Source: Epiperipatus broadwayi (Eukaryota; Onychophora; Udeonychophora; Euonychophora; Peripatidae). From it: 64,000 nucleotides of DNA. Both the position numbers and the translations under genes were made by a program. This document shows, one piece after another, positions 1 to 11,249 of this stretch. The stretch is taken from assembly GCA_028023455.1 (NCBI GenBank), contig JAQFVV010006472.1, forward strand, positions 512,501 to 576,500, written 5' to 3'. The number at the start of each line of letters is the position of its first letter. Within the stretch, counting starts at the first letter, position 1. The notes below the pieces were generated by a model. That model searched no databases, had not been told where the DNA came from, and worked only from the letters and a program-made list of their open reading frames with translations.

Positions 1-2764
1 TTTATTTTTATATTAAGCTATGTTTACTAAAATATGTGAGCATATGAGAATTTTATGCCTACAACAATGTACAAAAACAAATCATATTTTAAATTTTTAT
101 CGATAGTTATTAATATTTTTTGTTTCCTTGAATTAAATACTTAGAATTTAAAAACAGTAACAAATATGAACTGACTTCGAAAGAACTTTCTAAATATATA
201 TTTATAAAATACCCCCAAAAAATTAATCTAGTAAATAAAATTATTGAGTTATACTTAAATAAATATTTCTAAATATTTAAACAATTATTTTTGCTGAGCT
301 ATAATACTTGATTTTGCTATATAAAGTCAGTGCGAATATATATATATGCTGCTGGTTTTAAATATATATTTCCAAAAGAAAATATAATAAAAAATTGTTC
401 AAAAAAGGTTGCGGAAGATAAAAACTACTTAAAAGTAGACATTTATATGTGTAGGTATTAATAATAATAATAGATATAAATAAAATATTACAAACTATAT
501 TTGTTTTTGTTTATCTTAAGCAGAAATTGTAAGTAGTTATTTATTACAAAAAAATATTATCATTGTAAAATCAACTGCATTTATCACTAGCAATATGGAT
601 CTTTGATGGAAAAACAAAAGAATTCAAAACAGATATATGTATAGCAAATATATATATATAAAGAAAAAAAGAAATGTTTATCCTAACCAAATTAGAATAT
701 ATATATACGTGTTAAATTATATGGTCAAAGGAAGTAAAACAATTAGACAAAAAATACTATGAAATTTTATCAGTGTGAGTCAATTTAAATTAGAGATCTA
801 TTATAAATTTTAATGAGTTCTTCTAAAATATGAAAAAAATAAAAACTACATTTTGGTAAATAAGTTATGTTTAAAATATATTTTTATAATAGTATTACTT
901 AAATACTCACGTAATTAATGTTAAATACTTGCAACCAATGATTAAAGTGATTGATTTAAAATTTAATGGGCTATTTTAACGCAAGGTTAATATTTCCAAA
1001 TGGCAAGCAGATGTCTTTACTACCCATTAAAAATACATGAGCTTCTTTGTCAATTATTCTCAATAAAAATAAAAATAATTAATACAGCCTTTCTTTTCAG
1101 AAAAAAGCTTTTTTTTTCAAATAATTGATAGTCTAGTTGAAATAAACATTAATTCAACTGAAGATAAACTACTATAATACTTAGATAACTTCTGTTATAA
1201 GAATAATTACAATGTATTACGCCACTAATTTTTAGGGATTGATAGAAAGAATGGAAAATTACTTATTGTTAATGATTAAAAAGTTCAATTTAACATACAC
1301 TCGTTCATATATAACAAAAAAAAAATATTTATTAACATAAATTAAAATAATCATTAAAAAATAAATAAACATGTGTATGTTTTGAGAAAATTAATTTATA
1401 AATCAGTTCAAATCTAAAACTACTGAGATTGTTTTTTCTTAAGCTAATGAAACTTTCTATTTATACATGTATGTCTGTATTTTTTTTAATAATTTAATAT
1501 TATAGCAAAGAAACATATGTGAGTAATAAATTTTGATACACACTATTTTTGATATGAGCTTTTATTTTCAATAACCGGCGCAAACAACATCAAGCTGACT
1601 ATATATATTTCTCATAGTGACGCATGATGTTTTATTCGGTATTTTAGTGTGGGCAGATATAACCCCATTTATTGGGAGATAGGTATTTGATTGTAAGTAT
1701 AGGCAATGTTTAATGGCAACATTTAATAAGTAGAAAGTTGGGATATTGGTTTCTTTCTCTCACCTATGATCAGAAGTTGTTTTGAGAAATTAATGTAGTG
1801 AGAAAAGTGGCTCCACGTCTCTTTTTAACGATCAATAGCTTATGAGAATATGAATTTCATATCAACAATGCTCTGAATTAATTTTTTTGATATGTATCTG
1901 TGTGCATGTACTGGTGAGCATGATATAAATATGCCAAAGTATATAAAATTCATTCTACTCAGTTCAGTTTCTAACTATTGAATACTAACTTATGCTAGGA
2001 AACTTCATTATTTTACTTTATATATTTATAAGCTAAGGACAAATTAATAAGACTGTAGACAACTACTATGTTAAATGACAACTGGAAGGTAAAATATCAT
2101 TTGGTCATTCAATCTATCGTTTGATAAAAAAAGTTATATGCAAAATAAAATAAAAAAAGATTTATCCAAACACACAATGTTCATATATATATATATATAT
2201 GATTGTTTGTTATAATTTAATATCCCTGAAAAAGACTTTGATTTGATTTATTTCTGATCAACCAATGGAATGAAGCAAAGAAAACAAAAGATTTTAAATT
2301 TCATCCACATTTTTACAATTAAAAAAAAAAGAATCTCTGAGAATAGTAATTGTTATTATATTACAACATCGGCTAATAAAAATTTTATTTTTGAAAAACT
2401 ATTATATGATTAGAACCATATATTTTGATAGATATTTTTATGATCATTTCCAATCCAGTCAATAAAGAAAGGGATCAAAACAGCGTCTTTTTAAGGCATA
2501 AAATGTTTTTTTTTATCTTATTTAAAATTTTCTACTAAATCTAAAACAATCAGTTGCTTATTTGGAAAAAATATTAAAATTAATATATGTAATTAACTAA
2601 AAGCTATCAGTATTCTTTTAATATTTATTAACTTACAATGTTTCTATACCATTGCAAAATAGTTGTTGATGGAGAAACTTTTTTCTTGAAATGGAATGTT
2701 TAAAAAACTATTTTACTTATATATATATATAAATAAATAAATTATTTTTTGAGTACAACTGGGT
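1..2764. other. AT-rich intergenic DNA, no gene seen
   Basis: No open reading frame, RNA gene or recognisable element. Short (TA)n runs occur near 650 and 2185-2200. The stretch at about 1560-1930 is less AT-biased than its surroundings and holds several CpG dinucleotides, but I could not link it to a family. Confidence 0.6.
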
Positions 2765-3745
2765 ATTATTTTCTATTATATACCGATATTTTGATGAACT
2801 AGCATCCGCCATTGTCAAGGTAAACTCTTGAAAGAAAATTTGTTCAATCTCAAACTGTAATGTGACTGAGTGCGAGATGAAGCATGAGAATCAGTTTGAA
2901 ATAGTTTAGTACTCAGAATATGAGGTTTATCAAAATGTATATTTCACTTAATTTTACCACCCATTAATTTAAAGTCAATATTAGAAGACATAGATAAAAT
3001 GAGAGGTTTCCATATGGCTGGAATACATTGTGCTTCATCAGCCCTATTTAAAACAGTAGGTCTATTTAATATTTCAATTGACTCATGGTTCTCAAATCAT
3101 ATCTCTCCAAATTAGCAAGCATTTTTGCATTGTCAAAGTCAGATTTGTGACCAATTTCTAAAAAATGGGAAGTAATAACTGATGTGCTAATTTTTTGATT
3201 AATTTTTTGACATTTATAAATGTCAGAATTAGGGAACATAAAAATGCTTTTAATCAAAAAATTAACACATCAGTTTTTATTTCCCATTTTTTAGAAATTG
3301 GTCACAAACCTGACTTTGACAATGCAAAAATGCTTGCTAATTTGGAGAGATATGATTTGAAAATCATGAGAGAGTAAATTGAAATATTAAAGAGACCCGC
3401 TGGTTTAAATAGGGCTGATGAAGCACCTGTATTCCAGCCATATGGAAACCTCTCATTTTATCTATGTCTTCTAATATTGATTTTAAATTAATGGGTGATA
3501 AAACTAAGAGAAATATACATTTTGATAAGCTTCATATTCTGAATACTAAACTATTTCAAGCTGATTCTCATGCTTCATCTTGCACTCAGTCACGTTACAA
3601 TTTGAGATCGAACAAATTTTCTTTCAAGAGTTTACTTTGACAATGGCAGATGCCAGTTCATTGAAATATCGGTATATAATAGAAAATAATACATGGTTTT
3701 ACCCAAAAAATAATTTATTTACATCATACAACCATGAAAACATTA
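2765..3745. mobile_element. Palindromic remnant of a Penelope-like element (GIY-YIG end)
   Basis: Two diverging copies of the same sequence form an inverted repeat. The left arm (about 2765-3226, minus) and right arm (about 3229-3690, plus) meet near 3227. Both arms translate to the same peptide containing HFLEIGHK followed by DFDNAKMLANLERYDL and then a segment ending in LNRADE. This H..GH..DF..A pattern followed by a conserved NR is the C-terminal half of the GIY-YIG endonuclease domain of PLEs; the Tyr-containing GIY/YIG core is not visible. The downstream part matches the minus-strand PLE at 6447-7741 down to the peptide YNHENIKY, so both belong to one family. The right copy runs into (TA)n. 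Inverted arrangements are typical of PLEs. Stops and indels show it is dead. Confidence 0.75.
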
Positions 3746-3816
3746 AATATATATATATATATATATATATAATGATATGAAAACATTAATATATATATAT
3801 ATATATATATATATAA
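3746..3816. repeat. (TA)n microsatellite, duplicated
   Basis: Two TA runs of about 25 bases, each preceded by an AAACATTAA-type sequence, sit at the 3' end of the PLE remnant. The duplicated block suggests slippage or a repeated tail. Confidence 0.9.
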
Positions 3817-5099
3817 TGATATGAATTATTGTAAGTTAACAAGTGTCTGAATAACTGGATTATCATGCCCCATGAATTGGGAAGTCAATTTCTGTAATGG
3901 TATAAATTAGAATATAATCAACTATTATTAGATAAATAATAGCCCATCAAGTTTGTATAACAGTTTTGTAACATAATAAATAAACTGTTATCATCTCAGG
4001 TAACTGATACAATTCAAAACAGGTATTAGGGTGTCAATTTCTGTAACAGTATAAAAATATTAAAATAATTATCTATTAATAAACAAATGGCTTAACATTT
4101 TTAGATATCAAATTTTATAATGATATAAGGATATATAAAGTGAAATAAATAATTTTCTTAAAACTCAATTGAAATGTCAAATTGTACTTGCATGAAGTGT
4201 CTCTAAACTAGTGATTCAATAAATATGAACGTTCAAGTACTGTTGATCACTAATTCATAACAGTTTAAACTAAAATATATATATTTGGTTACTCAATTGA
4301 TGTTTAATAAACACTCATTTAACTTTTAATAATTATTTATTCATTGTAATCAGTAAAATGTAATTGATAAAATGCTACATTGATGCAATAAATTATTAAG
4401 ATACATAGGTATTTATTCAATATTTATTGACTAGCTGATATTTAATGTGCAAATGAATTATGTAGAGACTCAAATCTGGTATTTAAAGATTGTATAATAA
4501 ATACACTATAAAAAATCACAGAATCAAGATTGAACACCACTGTTTAATGGCATTTGTGAAAAAAGGAAGATTACTCTCTATAGTTTGTTATAAATATCTA
4601 TAAATAAATACTAAGAGAAATTATATATAAAAATTTAACTAAGTATGCTTAGTTTGTTTCCTGTTTCTTACAATTATAAAAGTGAAATTATTAATTTAAA
4701 TACAGAAATTATGATGCAATCAATGTATATTAAAATATATACTATCACAAAGATAATTTATGAACTTTCTTACTAAATTTTCTATTGTTCTCTACATATA
4801 ACAAAACAATGAAAAATAAAATTAATATTAGAAAATATATTTAAATTTTGTTTCTAAGATAATCTAAATTTTCTTTTTGATTAGTTTATATATATATATT
4901 TAGGTACTATAAACAAATACATGCATTCTAAAGTAAATAAATAATGAAAACGTGACTTGTTTTATTTTGTCCAAAAAATTGTCAGATATGTTCCTTAACT
5001 AATACTCCATTAAAAACATATTTATTTAAAAATATATAATAAATGAATTTAAAATATCACCTACACATTTTTTCTTTTCAAAATAGTTCATAATTTTTC
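3817..5099. other. AT-rich DNA, no feature seen
   Basis: Low-complexity AT-rich sequence with no coding signal, hairpin or repeat I can support. Confidence 0.6.
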
Positions 5100-5640
5100 A
5101 TATATGTCAATGAATACATCAAACTTCTTGTTAAAATTTATTTTTATATGACTATAACAAAAATAAAATACATCCAATGTTTTGACTAATTTCTATAGTC
5201 TTTTTCAAGGAACACTAAAAAAAAAAAAAAATACAAATATATAATAATAAATATCACATATTCCAAACAAATACAAAAATATTAAAAAATACTAAAAATT
5301 TTCTTTACCTTAACACCTTTTCTATTACAAACAATCTCAACTTAATCAAATTTTACATTTATATACCCATAAAAAATACTTTAAAAAACATTTAATTAAC
5401 AAACCTATTATTTTCTTTATTTTTTTTTATTAACATCCTGTTTAATTCAGGTTTAATTTCACTAATGTAAATTCCTTTCTTTATCATTCTTTTATGGCAT
5501 GACTTTATACATTTTAAAGGTTTTATTTCAAAATCTTTGTGTAAATTTATTCATATGATTGTAAATAGAAGAATTTTTATTACTTAAATGATGTTTTAAT
5601 CTAGTTTCCAATTTATTTTTTGTAGTCCCAAAAAAATAAC
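5100..5640 (-). mobile_element. Decayed PLE GIY-YIG domain with hammerhead-like 3' motif
   Basis: Read on the minus strand, 5640-5280 gives a broken GIY-YIG endonuclease: an FGTTKNKLETRLKHH segment (equivalent to the Y.G.S..L..R..EH start of the domain), a spacer, then a segment corresponding to IKPELNR near the end. Stops and a frameshift lie between the pieces. Further 3' at about 5215-5175 is a hairpin, GACTA/TAGTC, between a CTTGAAAA-like and an AAAAC-like sequence. This resembles the recurrent hammerhead-like motif seen elsewhere in this window. The order endonuclease then hairpin suggests the motif lies in the PLE 3' region. The RT is absent. Confidence 0.6.
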
Positions 5641-5785
5641 AAAAGAAAAATAAAAGAAGCTAAACTAATATACAAATACAAACATGACATAATTAACAGG
5701 CATGCAACAAACATTAAGATCACAGAATTGTGGAAAGGTTAGCCTTTCAAAGTGTTAGTTGACAAAGACTACAATGATAGTCAAA
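5641..5785 (+). mobile_element. PLE C-terminal fragment, head-to-head with the previous one
   Basis: The plus strand encodes a KEAKLIYKYKHDIINR-like peptide and then ITELWKG and a stop. The same ending (KEAMLIYKYKLDLINR and so on) closes the PLE at 23.8-23.9 kb, and a related ending closes the GIY-YIG reading frame at 8.6 kb. It diverges directly from the minus-strand GIY-YIG fragment at 5640, so the two pieces form a head-to-head pair. Confidence 0.65.
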
Positions 5786-5867
5786 AGTGCTACCAGTGGA
5801 TAAAATTTTTAAAATATATCTGATTACTGTATTTATAAATATTCAATTATATAATTATATATATACA

Positions 5868-6447
5868 CACCTTGGTCAGATTATTACTACAGATGGAAAC
5901 ATAATGATGAATTTAATCATAGAATTAAATTTGGTTGGAATGCTTTTGGTAAAAATAACTTGATACTAAAAGGAAATATGCCTATCTATTTGAAAAAAAA
6001 GGTTTTAATAAATGTGTTTTACCAGTTCTTACTTATGAATCTGAGAATTGAACACTTAATAGATGAGCAATACAGATACTTCAGACCACTCAAAGAAGTA
6101 TAGAGAGATGCATGTTAGGAGTAAGAAGAAGAGATTGGAAATGCAATATATTGATAAGAGAACAAACAGGTGTTACTAACCTCATTGAAAAAATTAGAAG
6201 ACTGAGTTGGGTTGGATATATTGCTGGAGGAAATGATAATAGATGGATAATTAAAATTTTAAACTGGATTCCAAGAGATTGTAAAGACCCAGAAAGAGAC
6301 CATGTATGAGATGGATGGATGAAATAAGAAAGTGTGCAGGGATAATGTGGAGAAGATAAGCTAAAGATCAGAGATGGATTGAACTTGGGGATATCTTCAT
6401 TCTGCAGTACATTGATAATGCTGGATGATGAAGATGATGATGATAAT
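5868..6447 (+). mobile_element. RTE-type LINE, 3' end with (GAT)n tail
   Basis: This is the C-terminal part of a non-LTR retrotransposon RT protein in several frames. Recognisable pieces are LGQIITTDGN, a stretch equivalent to the LTYGSE region at about 6030-6050, and the 65-codon open stretch 6112-6309 (MLGVRRRDWKCN, then IREQTGVTNLIEKIRRLSWV). Downstream pieces equivalent to WMDEIRK and RRRWIELG end in a GATGATGATGATGAT-type tail at about 6422-6446. RTE elements typically end in short tandem repeats rather than poly(A). Shorter copies of the same 3' end lie at 11.1 and 35.0 kb, and a long copy at 53.8-56.1 kb. Frameshifts show it is dead. Confidence 0.8.
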
Positions 6448-7741
6448 ACATTATATTTAATGTTTTCATGGTTATATGATGTAAATAAAATAGTTTTTGG
6501 GTTAAATTGTGTATTAGTTTTGATTAATTCCCAATGTTTCAATCAAATAGCATCTGCCATTGGCAAGATTACCTTTTCAAAGAAAAACTATTAGATCTCA
6601 AATAGTAATAAGATTGAGTGTGAGATAAAGAATGAGATTGAGCATAAAGTAGCTGAGAATTCGGAATATGTAGATGAACAAAATGTTTATTTTCTTCAGT
6701 TTCACCATTAATTGATTTCAAGTTAATATTAGAAGAAAGAGATAAAATAAGTGGTCTCCATAAGACTAGGATATGTTGTGCTTCATCAGCTCTATTTAAA
6801 CCAGTTGGTCTTTTTATAGTTCTCGCATCATACTTTTCCAAAGTAGCAAATATTTTAGTATTATCAAAATTAGATTTTTGACCAATTTCTAAAAAAGTAT
6901 GATGTAAAAGCTGATGTATTTAACTTCTTATTAAAAGCATTTTTATGTTCATTAATCTCCTGGTATTCCAAAAGTACTCTGTCCTTAGGATTAGGGGAAA
7001 AATCATCATTTTTTTGTTAGTGGAAAAGGTAGTCTTTATGTTAAAAGTAGATAGTCTTTTACTGATTTTGTCAATGACTGCTTTAATATAAGGTAAAACC
7101 ACTCTATAATTAGTTGAATTATTAATTTTATCCTCTTTCTTCTTTTTAGTATCAATGTTATATAATGCCTTATATATGATGTTTTATTGTAACCATTAGA
7201 AAGTAGACTATTTTTTGTTAATTCTATTTCTTGAATAAGATGATCTTTATCTGATAAACTACAAACAGTAGTCAAAATATTTTTTGCTAAGAAAATATGT
7301 GGTCATGATAATGATGAAAATTAAAATTAAGATATCTGTTTGTGTTGGCGGAGTTCCTATAAACTGGTATTGATAAGAAGTCATCCTATTTTCTTGCAAT
7401 CCAAACATCTAAAAAAGAAAGTGCCTTGTTATTCTCAACTTCCATTGTAAACTTGATATTAGAATGTCAATCAGTAAGAAAAATAGGAAGAGTTCAAAGC
7501 ATCAATTTCATGTGGCCATATAACAAATGTATTATCCACATTCTGAGCCAAATAGAAGATTTCTTATTAACTGCATTTAATACTTGATTTTCAAAATTAT
7601 TCATGAAGAGATCAGCAATTACAGGTGACAGTGGAGATCCAATAAAAAATCCTGTTCTTTGTTTATACTTTTGAACATCATGAATAAAAAATGCATTTTC
7701 AAGGCAATGTTTTGCTAATAGAATAATAAGATCAGGCAAAT
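6448..7741 (-). mobile_element. Penelope-like element, RT plus GIY-YIG, 5'-truncated
   Basis: On the minus strand the order is RT, linker, GIY-YIG. At 7739-7494 a reading frame contains GSPLSPVIADLFMNNFE, the RT palm segment typical of PLEs; the YVDD-type catalytic motif is disrupted by a frameshift near 7550. Around 7470-7320 there are segments equivalent to the LPFLD and RYLN motifs of PLE RTs. From 7275 to 6920 lies the linker, including TTFSTNKK. From about 6990 to 6570 lies the GIY-YIG C-terminal half, ending in RPTGLNRADEAQ. The N-terminal RT is missing and the element stops at a short TA run near 7742. Its 3' end abuts the GAT tail of the neighbouring RTE copy. Same family as 2765-3745. 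Confidence 0.8.
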
Positions 7742-8225
7742 TATATATATAAACTAATCAAATTTATGGTATTACTGTGATCTCTTCAATAGATTTAAGC
7801 TGATTAGATCTAAAATATCAACTAGTATAAAATATGAAAATATTCTATTCATTGTATATATATTTCAAATAACTTTCATTGTCAAATGAATTAGTGGTTG
7901 ACATTTCATTTCTACTGTAGATTGATGGTTCAATTTTTATATTTATATATTGCAAGTTTGACTAATTTTTAAATTGTAAATAAATTCACAATATACACTA
8001 CATTAGATATAAATAACCTAGCTCTCATATTAATATCATATATAAATTATATACACATGCCATCACATGAAATATATAAAAAATAATTGGATATTATACT
8101 AAAACTATAGGTAATCAGACAAATTTGAACTTTTGGCTGTTATAAAAATTTGGATCACATCTATTCATTATACATATATTTTATTATAAAATATATCTCA
8201 GAAATATTTATATATATATATATAA
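7742..8225. other. AT-rich DNA, no gene seen
   Basis: No coding or structural signal apart from short TA runs at 7742-7750 and 8205-8224. Confidence 0.6.
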
Positions 8226-8657
8226 GAAAAAACAAAAATTAACGGTAAATGTGTTCCTCCAAATGTTAATAGATTGATTAATAATTCTAAGAGTATAATT
8301 CCTAAATTACAAAGAAGTAATATAATTTATCAAATTTCATGTGGATGTCAGAAATTTTACATTGGTGAATCGAGATGTTCTGTGGAAAAAAGATTGAAGG
8401 AGCATCAATTATTATATAATCGAATTAAAAATAATGTAAATAGTCAATTTAATACAGCTTCAGTATTCTTTAACCATGAAAAAACTTGTAATTATAAGTT
8501 TACATTTAATAGTAATGAAATAAAAATATTAATGGAAGAAAGAAATCATAAAAAGCGGCAAATTAAAGAAGCAATATTAATTGATAAATATAAGAACGAT
8601 GTTATTAATAGGCAAACTGCAAATATGGCCATACACAGCTTATGGAAATATGCATAA
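8226..8657 (+). CDS. GIY-YIG endonuclease domain of a PLE, still open
   Basis: An uninterrupted frame encodes a nearly complete GIY-YIG domain. NIIYQISCGCQKFYIGESRC holds the paired Tyr motifs (equivalent to GIY and YIG), with the Cys-containing SCGC insert typical of PLE endonucleases. It is followed by VEKRLKEH with the catalytic-type Arg and by a conserved His near residue 60. The acidic residue expected in the C-terminal half lies in the KEAILIDKYKNDVINRQ segment. The frame has no ATG near its start; it runs upstream to about 8226 at the edge of a (TA)n run, so this is the 3' end of a larger protein whose RT has been lost. Such domains nick target DNA for insertion. The absence of stops suggests a younger copy than its neighbours. 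Confidence 0.75.
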   Translation, partial: EKTKINGKCVPPNVNRLINNSKSIIPKLQRSNIIYQISCGCQKFYIGESRCSVEKRLKEHQLLYNRIKNNVNSQFNTASVFFNHEKTCNYKFTFNSNEIKILMEERNHKKRQIKEAILIDKYKNDVINRQTANMAIHSLWKYA

Positions 8658-8807
8658 CATTAAGTTTAAAAATTTGAAATTCAGTTAAAGCTGATGAGGG
8701 TTACCACATAATCAAAAGAACTACAAAATAATTTAGACTATAATATTGTATTTACTGTTAATTTTTGTTTTTTCTTATATATATATATTTTATAATGGGT
8801 ATTGTAT

Positions 8808-8840
<33 letters not shown>

Positions 8841-8842
8841 AG
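8658..8842 (+). mobile_element. PLE 3' region with hammerhead-like sequence and TA/TG tail
   Basis: Directly after the GIY-YIG stop there is AGCTGATGAGGGTTACC followed by ACATAATCAAAAG. A CTGATGA core, a GGTTA/TAATC hairpin and an AAAAG in the place of GAAA make it look like a decayed hammerhead. A minus-strand partial copy of the same sequence lies at 8992-9012. The region ends in (TA)n(TG)n at about 8808-8841. Confidence 0.45.
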
Positions 8843-9574
8843 ATATACAATACTTTAATCTAGATAAAATTTCTGCTACAATTTAAGTAGACAGCAACCA
8901 ATTAAAAATGGCAATGCGAGTTGAAACTTATAATTTCGAAATTGCAATCCTATGTGAATGACATATGTCATAAATTTTATTGCTATTACTCGATTATGTG
9001 GTTTCAGCTTGCACTATCACTTTTAAGTGTTGGCTAATATTTTATCTAGATTATTATGTTAGGAAAATTCCTGTTATATTTGAATGCTAGAAAATATGGA
9101 AGGAAATCTATAAAAATCTTTAAACTATAAATATATCTTATGTGCATATTATAGAATTGCACAGTTCATAGCAACTTTTTGTTCTATTTCATGTTCTACA
9201 TAACACTTATACAGTTCATGGAACATATAGACTTTTGCATAGTCATGAAATAAGCATTATGTTTTCTGCTCATTTCATGAATTGGATGATCATGTGCTGA
9301 AATTCATAATAAATGTGTGAAGAGTATTTCTTATTCGTTGTTGTTGCAAGTTGCTTTATTTTAAAAAAGATTTTTTTGATTAGTATTAGTCAAAAGTTAC
9401 AGTAAATTTTTACAACATTACATCAAAATTTCTTTCATATTTAGGAAAGTTAAATTCTCATTTATGGGAGTTTCAGGACTTTCACCTTTATACCCATTTA
9501 TTACTATCAACTTAATCAAATAATTTAGATTTTAAATATCCGTACTAAGTAAATTTTAGATCCCCCTATCCAAA

Positions 9575-9757
9575 ATGAAAGATTTAGAAAATATTGTTAG
9601 AGAATGTGATATCTTATGGAATAATGAATTTGAACAATATATCATAAACCTAGATCTGGATAGGAAAGGAGAGAACTACAGAAGTGGTGCCAAAGGTGGA
9701 GTTATTGAAAACTGGCTTGAAATAAATTGTTTAGAAAAGATCAAAGATTATTTATAA
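9575..9757 (+). CDS. Unknown 60-residue reading frame inside the inverted repeats
   Basis: The frame starts MKDLENIVRECDILWNNEFE and contains GAKGGVIENWLEIN. I do not recognise the family. Residue composition is mixed and less low-complexity than the background, which hints at a real coding remnant, perhaps of the element between the 9.1 and 10.2 kb arms. No splice or promoter signal is evident, and it may be a chance frame. Confidence 0.25.
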   Translation: MKDLENIVRECDILWNNEFEQYIINLDLDRKGENYRSGAKGGVIENWLEINCLEKIKDYL

Positions 9758-10121
9758 AATAAATGTCAACTATAGACCTTAGTATCAGAACTCTAGTTCA
9801 TCAACTTTCTATTGGTAATTGATGAGGATTTAAAAGATACTATTGTAAAAACATGTGTACAAATAAAAAAAATGTAACTATTTCAAAAAGGAAATTATTT
9901 TTATCACGATTTTGTGAAAATAATGAATTATTGTTTACCTTATTAGGTGTCATGTGATTTGTCAAAATATATAACTGTTTTTATGTAATAAAAGTCATTG
10001 AATTAAAAGTACATTATTAGTTTTTCATTCATCTATTATCCATTTATATGCTGCAACTATGCTCCCATTTCATGAAACAAGCAGAAAATATAATGCTCAT
10101 TTTATGAATCATCAAAATTTT

Positions 10122-10170
10122 ACACAGTCCACAAACTGTATAAGCAGGTTATACAGTTTATGGATTGTGC
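10122..10170 (+). repeat. Stable 49-base hairpin
   Basis: Arms 10122-10143 and 10149-10170 pair over about 20 of 22 positions around the loop GCAGG. It lies inside the right inverted-repeat arm of the 9.1-10.2 kb element and has a decayed counterpart in the left arm. Confidence 0.6.
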
Positions 10171-10205
10171 AAAAAGTTGCCCATTTTATAATATGTGTGT
10201 AACAT

Positions 10206-11136
10206 ATATATGAGATTTTGTTTTATCATTTATTTTTTGATTTAGTTTTCATTTTTTTGTGCATCTACTTTACTTTCGGAATATATAGTAAGTAGTATTT
10301 CATGAGATATATCATTCAGATAATTTCAGTTTCTTTGGTTAACATTTCAAACTTAATGATCTTCTTTATTTAATACACTATTTTTTTTCATTTTTAACAG
10401 TTCTTAAATACTGGAGTATTATTAACTTTAGTTTCAACTAAACATATTTCAATAAAAGTTACAAACTTGTTTAAAACCGCCATAGCTTGAGACCATAATG
10501 CACAATAATATAACTTTTTTTATTGAAATGATAATTAGCTAATCTTACATTCTTTTTTATTCTAAATGTTTTTATTATTTTACCATTTATGAATGAACAT
10601 TAATACTTAAATTTTCATTATTTCTCTTTTTTCATACTTTTTATTGTCAAAGCATCTTGTGATTTACAGTAATAATATGTATGTTTGTAAGTAAAACGTT
10701 CTGGAATCATTTTCGATTTAGAAAAAGCAATCATAGTCCTTACATATAAAGTGAAATCTTTCACGAAGTATAAAAACTGAGTATTATGGTGCAGCATTAT
10801 ACTTGATAAATTGATGTTATTAATATATGATAATGTCAAAAACAATTATAACAAAAATAATTTTAATGGCTATGTTATTACAATTATGGGCATTTTGCAT
10901 ATCCATAATTATATAATAATAAAATTAAAGCAAAACCATGATGAAGGGTTTAATGTGTATAATGATTTTTGTGGAAGGGAATATTTAACTTGACTAAAAG
11001 TGTTTCTAAACTTATAGCCTAGACAAAGAAACATCTGATTTCATGTAAAGAAGTCCATTTTACATTATATCAATCACATCATTTGGTGAATATGACATAT
11101 AGAAACAAATATATTTCCTTTATATAAAAAAAAAAA
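10206..11136. other. AT-rich DNA, no gene seen
   Basis: Two short open frames near 10.6-11.0 kb overlap on opposite strands and have low-complexity composition. I treat them as chance. Confidence 0.55.
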
Positions 11137-11249
11137 ATGTGCAGGGATGATGAGGAGAAGAGAAGCTAAAGATCGGAGAAGATGGATTGAACTTGGAAAG
11201 ACCTTCATCCTGCAGTGGATTAATAATGGTTGATAATGTTGATGATATT
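11137..11249 (+). mobile_element. RTE 3'-end fragment
   Basis: About 110 bases match the last part of the RTE copies at 6.3 and 35.1 kb: GTGCAGGGATGATG, AAAGATCGGAGAAGATGGAT and a CCTGCAGTGGATT end, followed by a short GAT-type tail. It is a strongly 5'-truncated copy, as usual for LINEs. An A-run of about 12 precedes it. Confidence 0.8.

Larger units (their letters stand above)
9140..10205. mobile_element. Candidate non-autonomous element with 150-bp inverted repeats
   Basis: Left arm about 9140-9290 and right arm about 10050-10205 are imperfect reverse complements; shared stretches include CATATTATA, GCAACTTTTTG, GCATTAT.TTTTCTGCT and TTTCATGAA. They enclose about 750 bp. A clean target-site duplication is not visible, so this could be a decayed DNA transposon, a foldback element or two copies of a smaller repeat in opposite orientation. 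Confidence 0.4.

Noticed and set aside
6090-6542. 150-codon minus-strand open frame with a serine run
   Set aside because: It is the antisense shadow of the RTE tail; the serine run is the reverse of (GAT)n and the upstream part is the PLE end.
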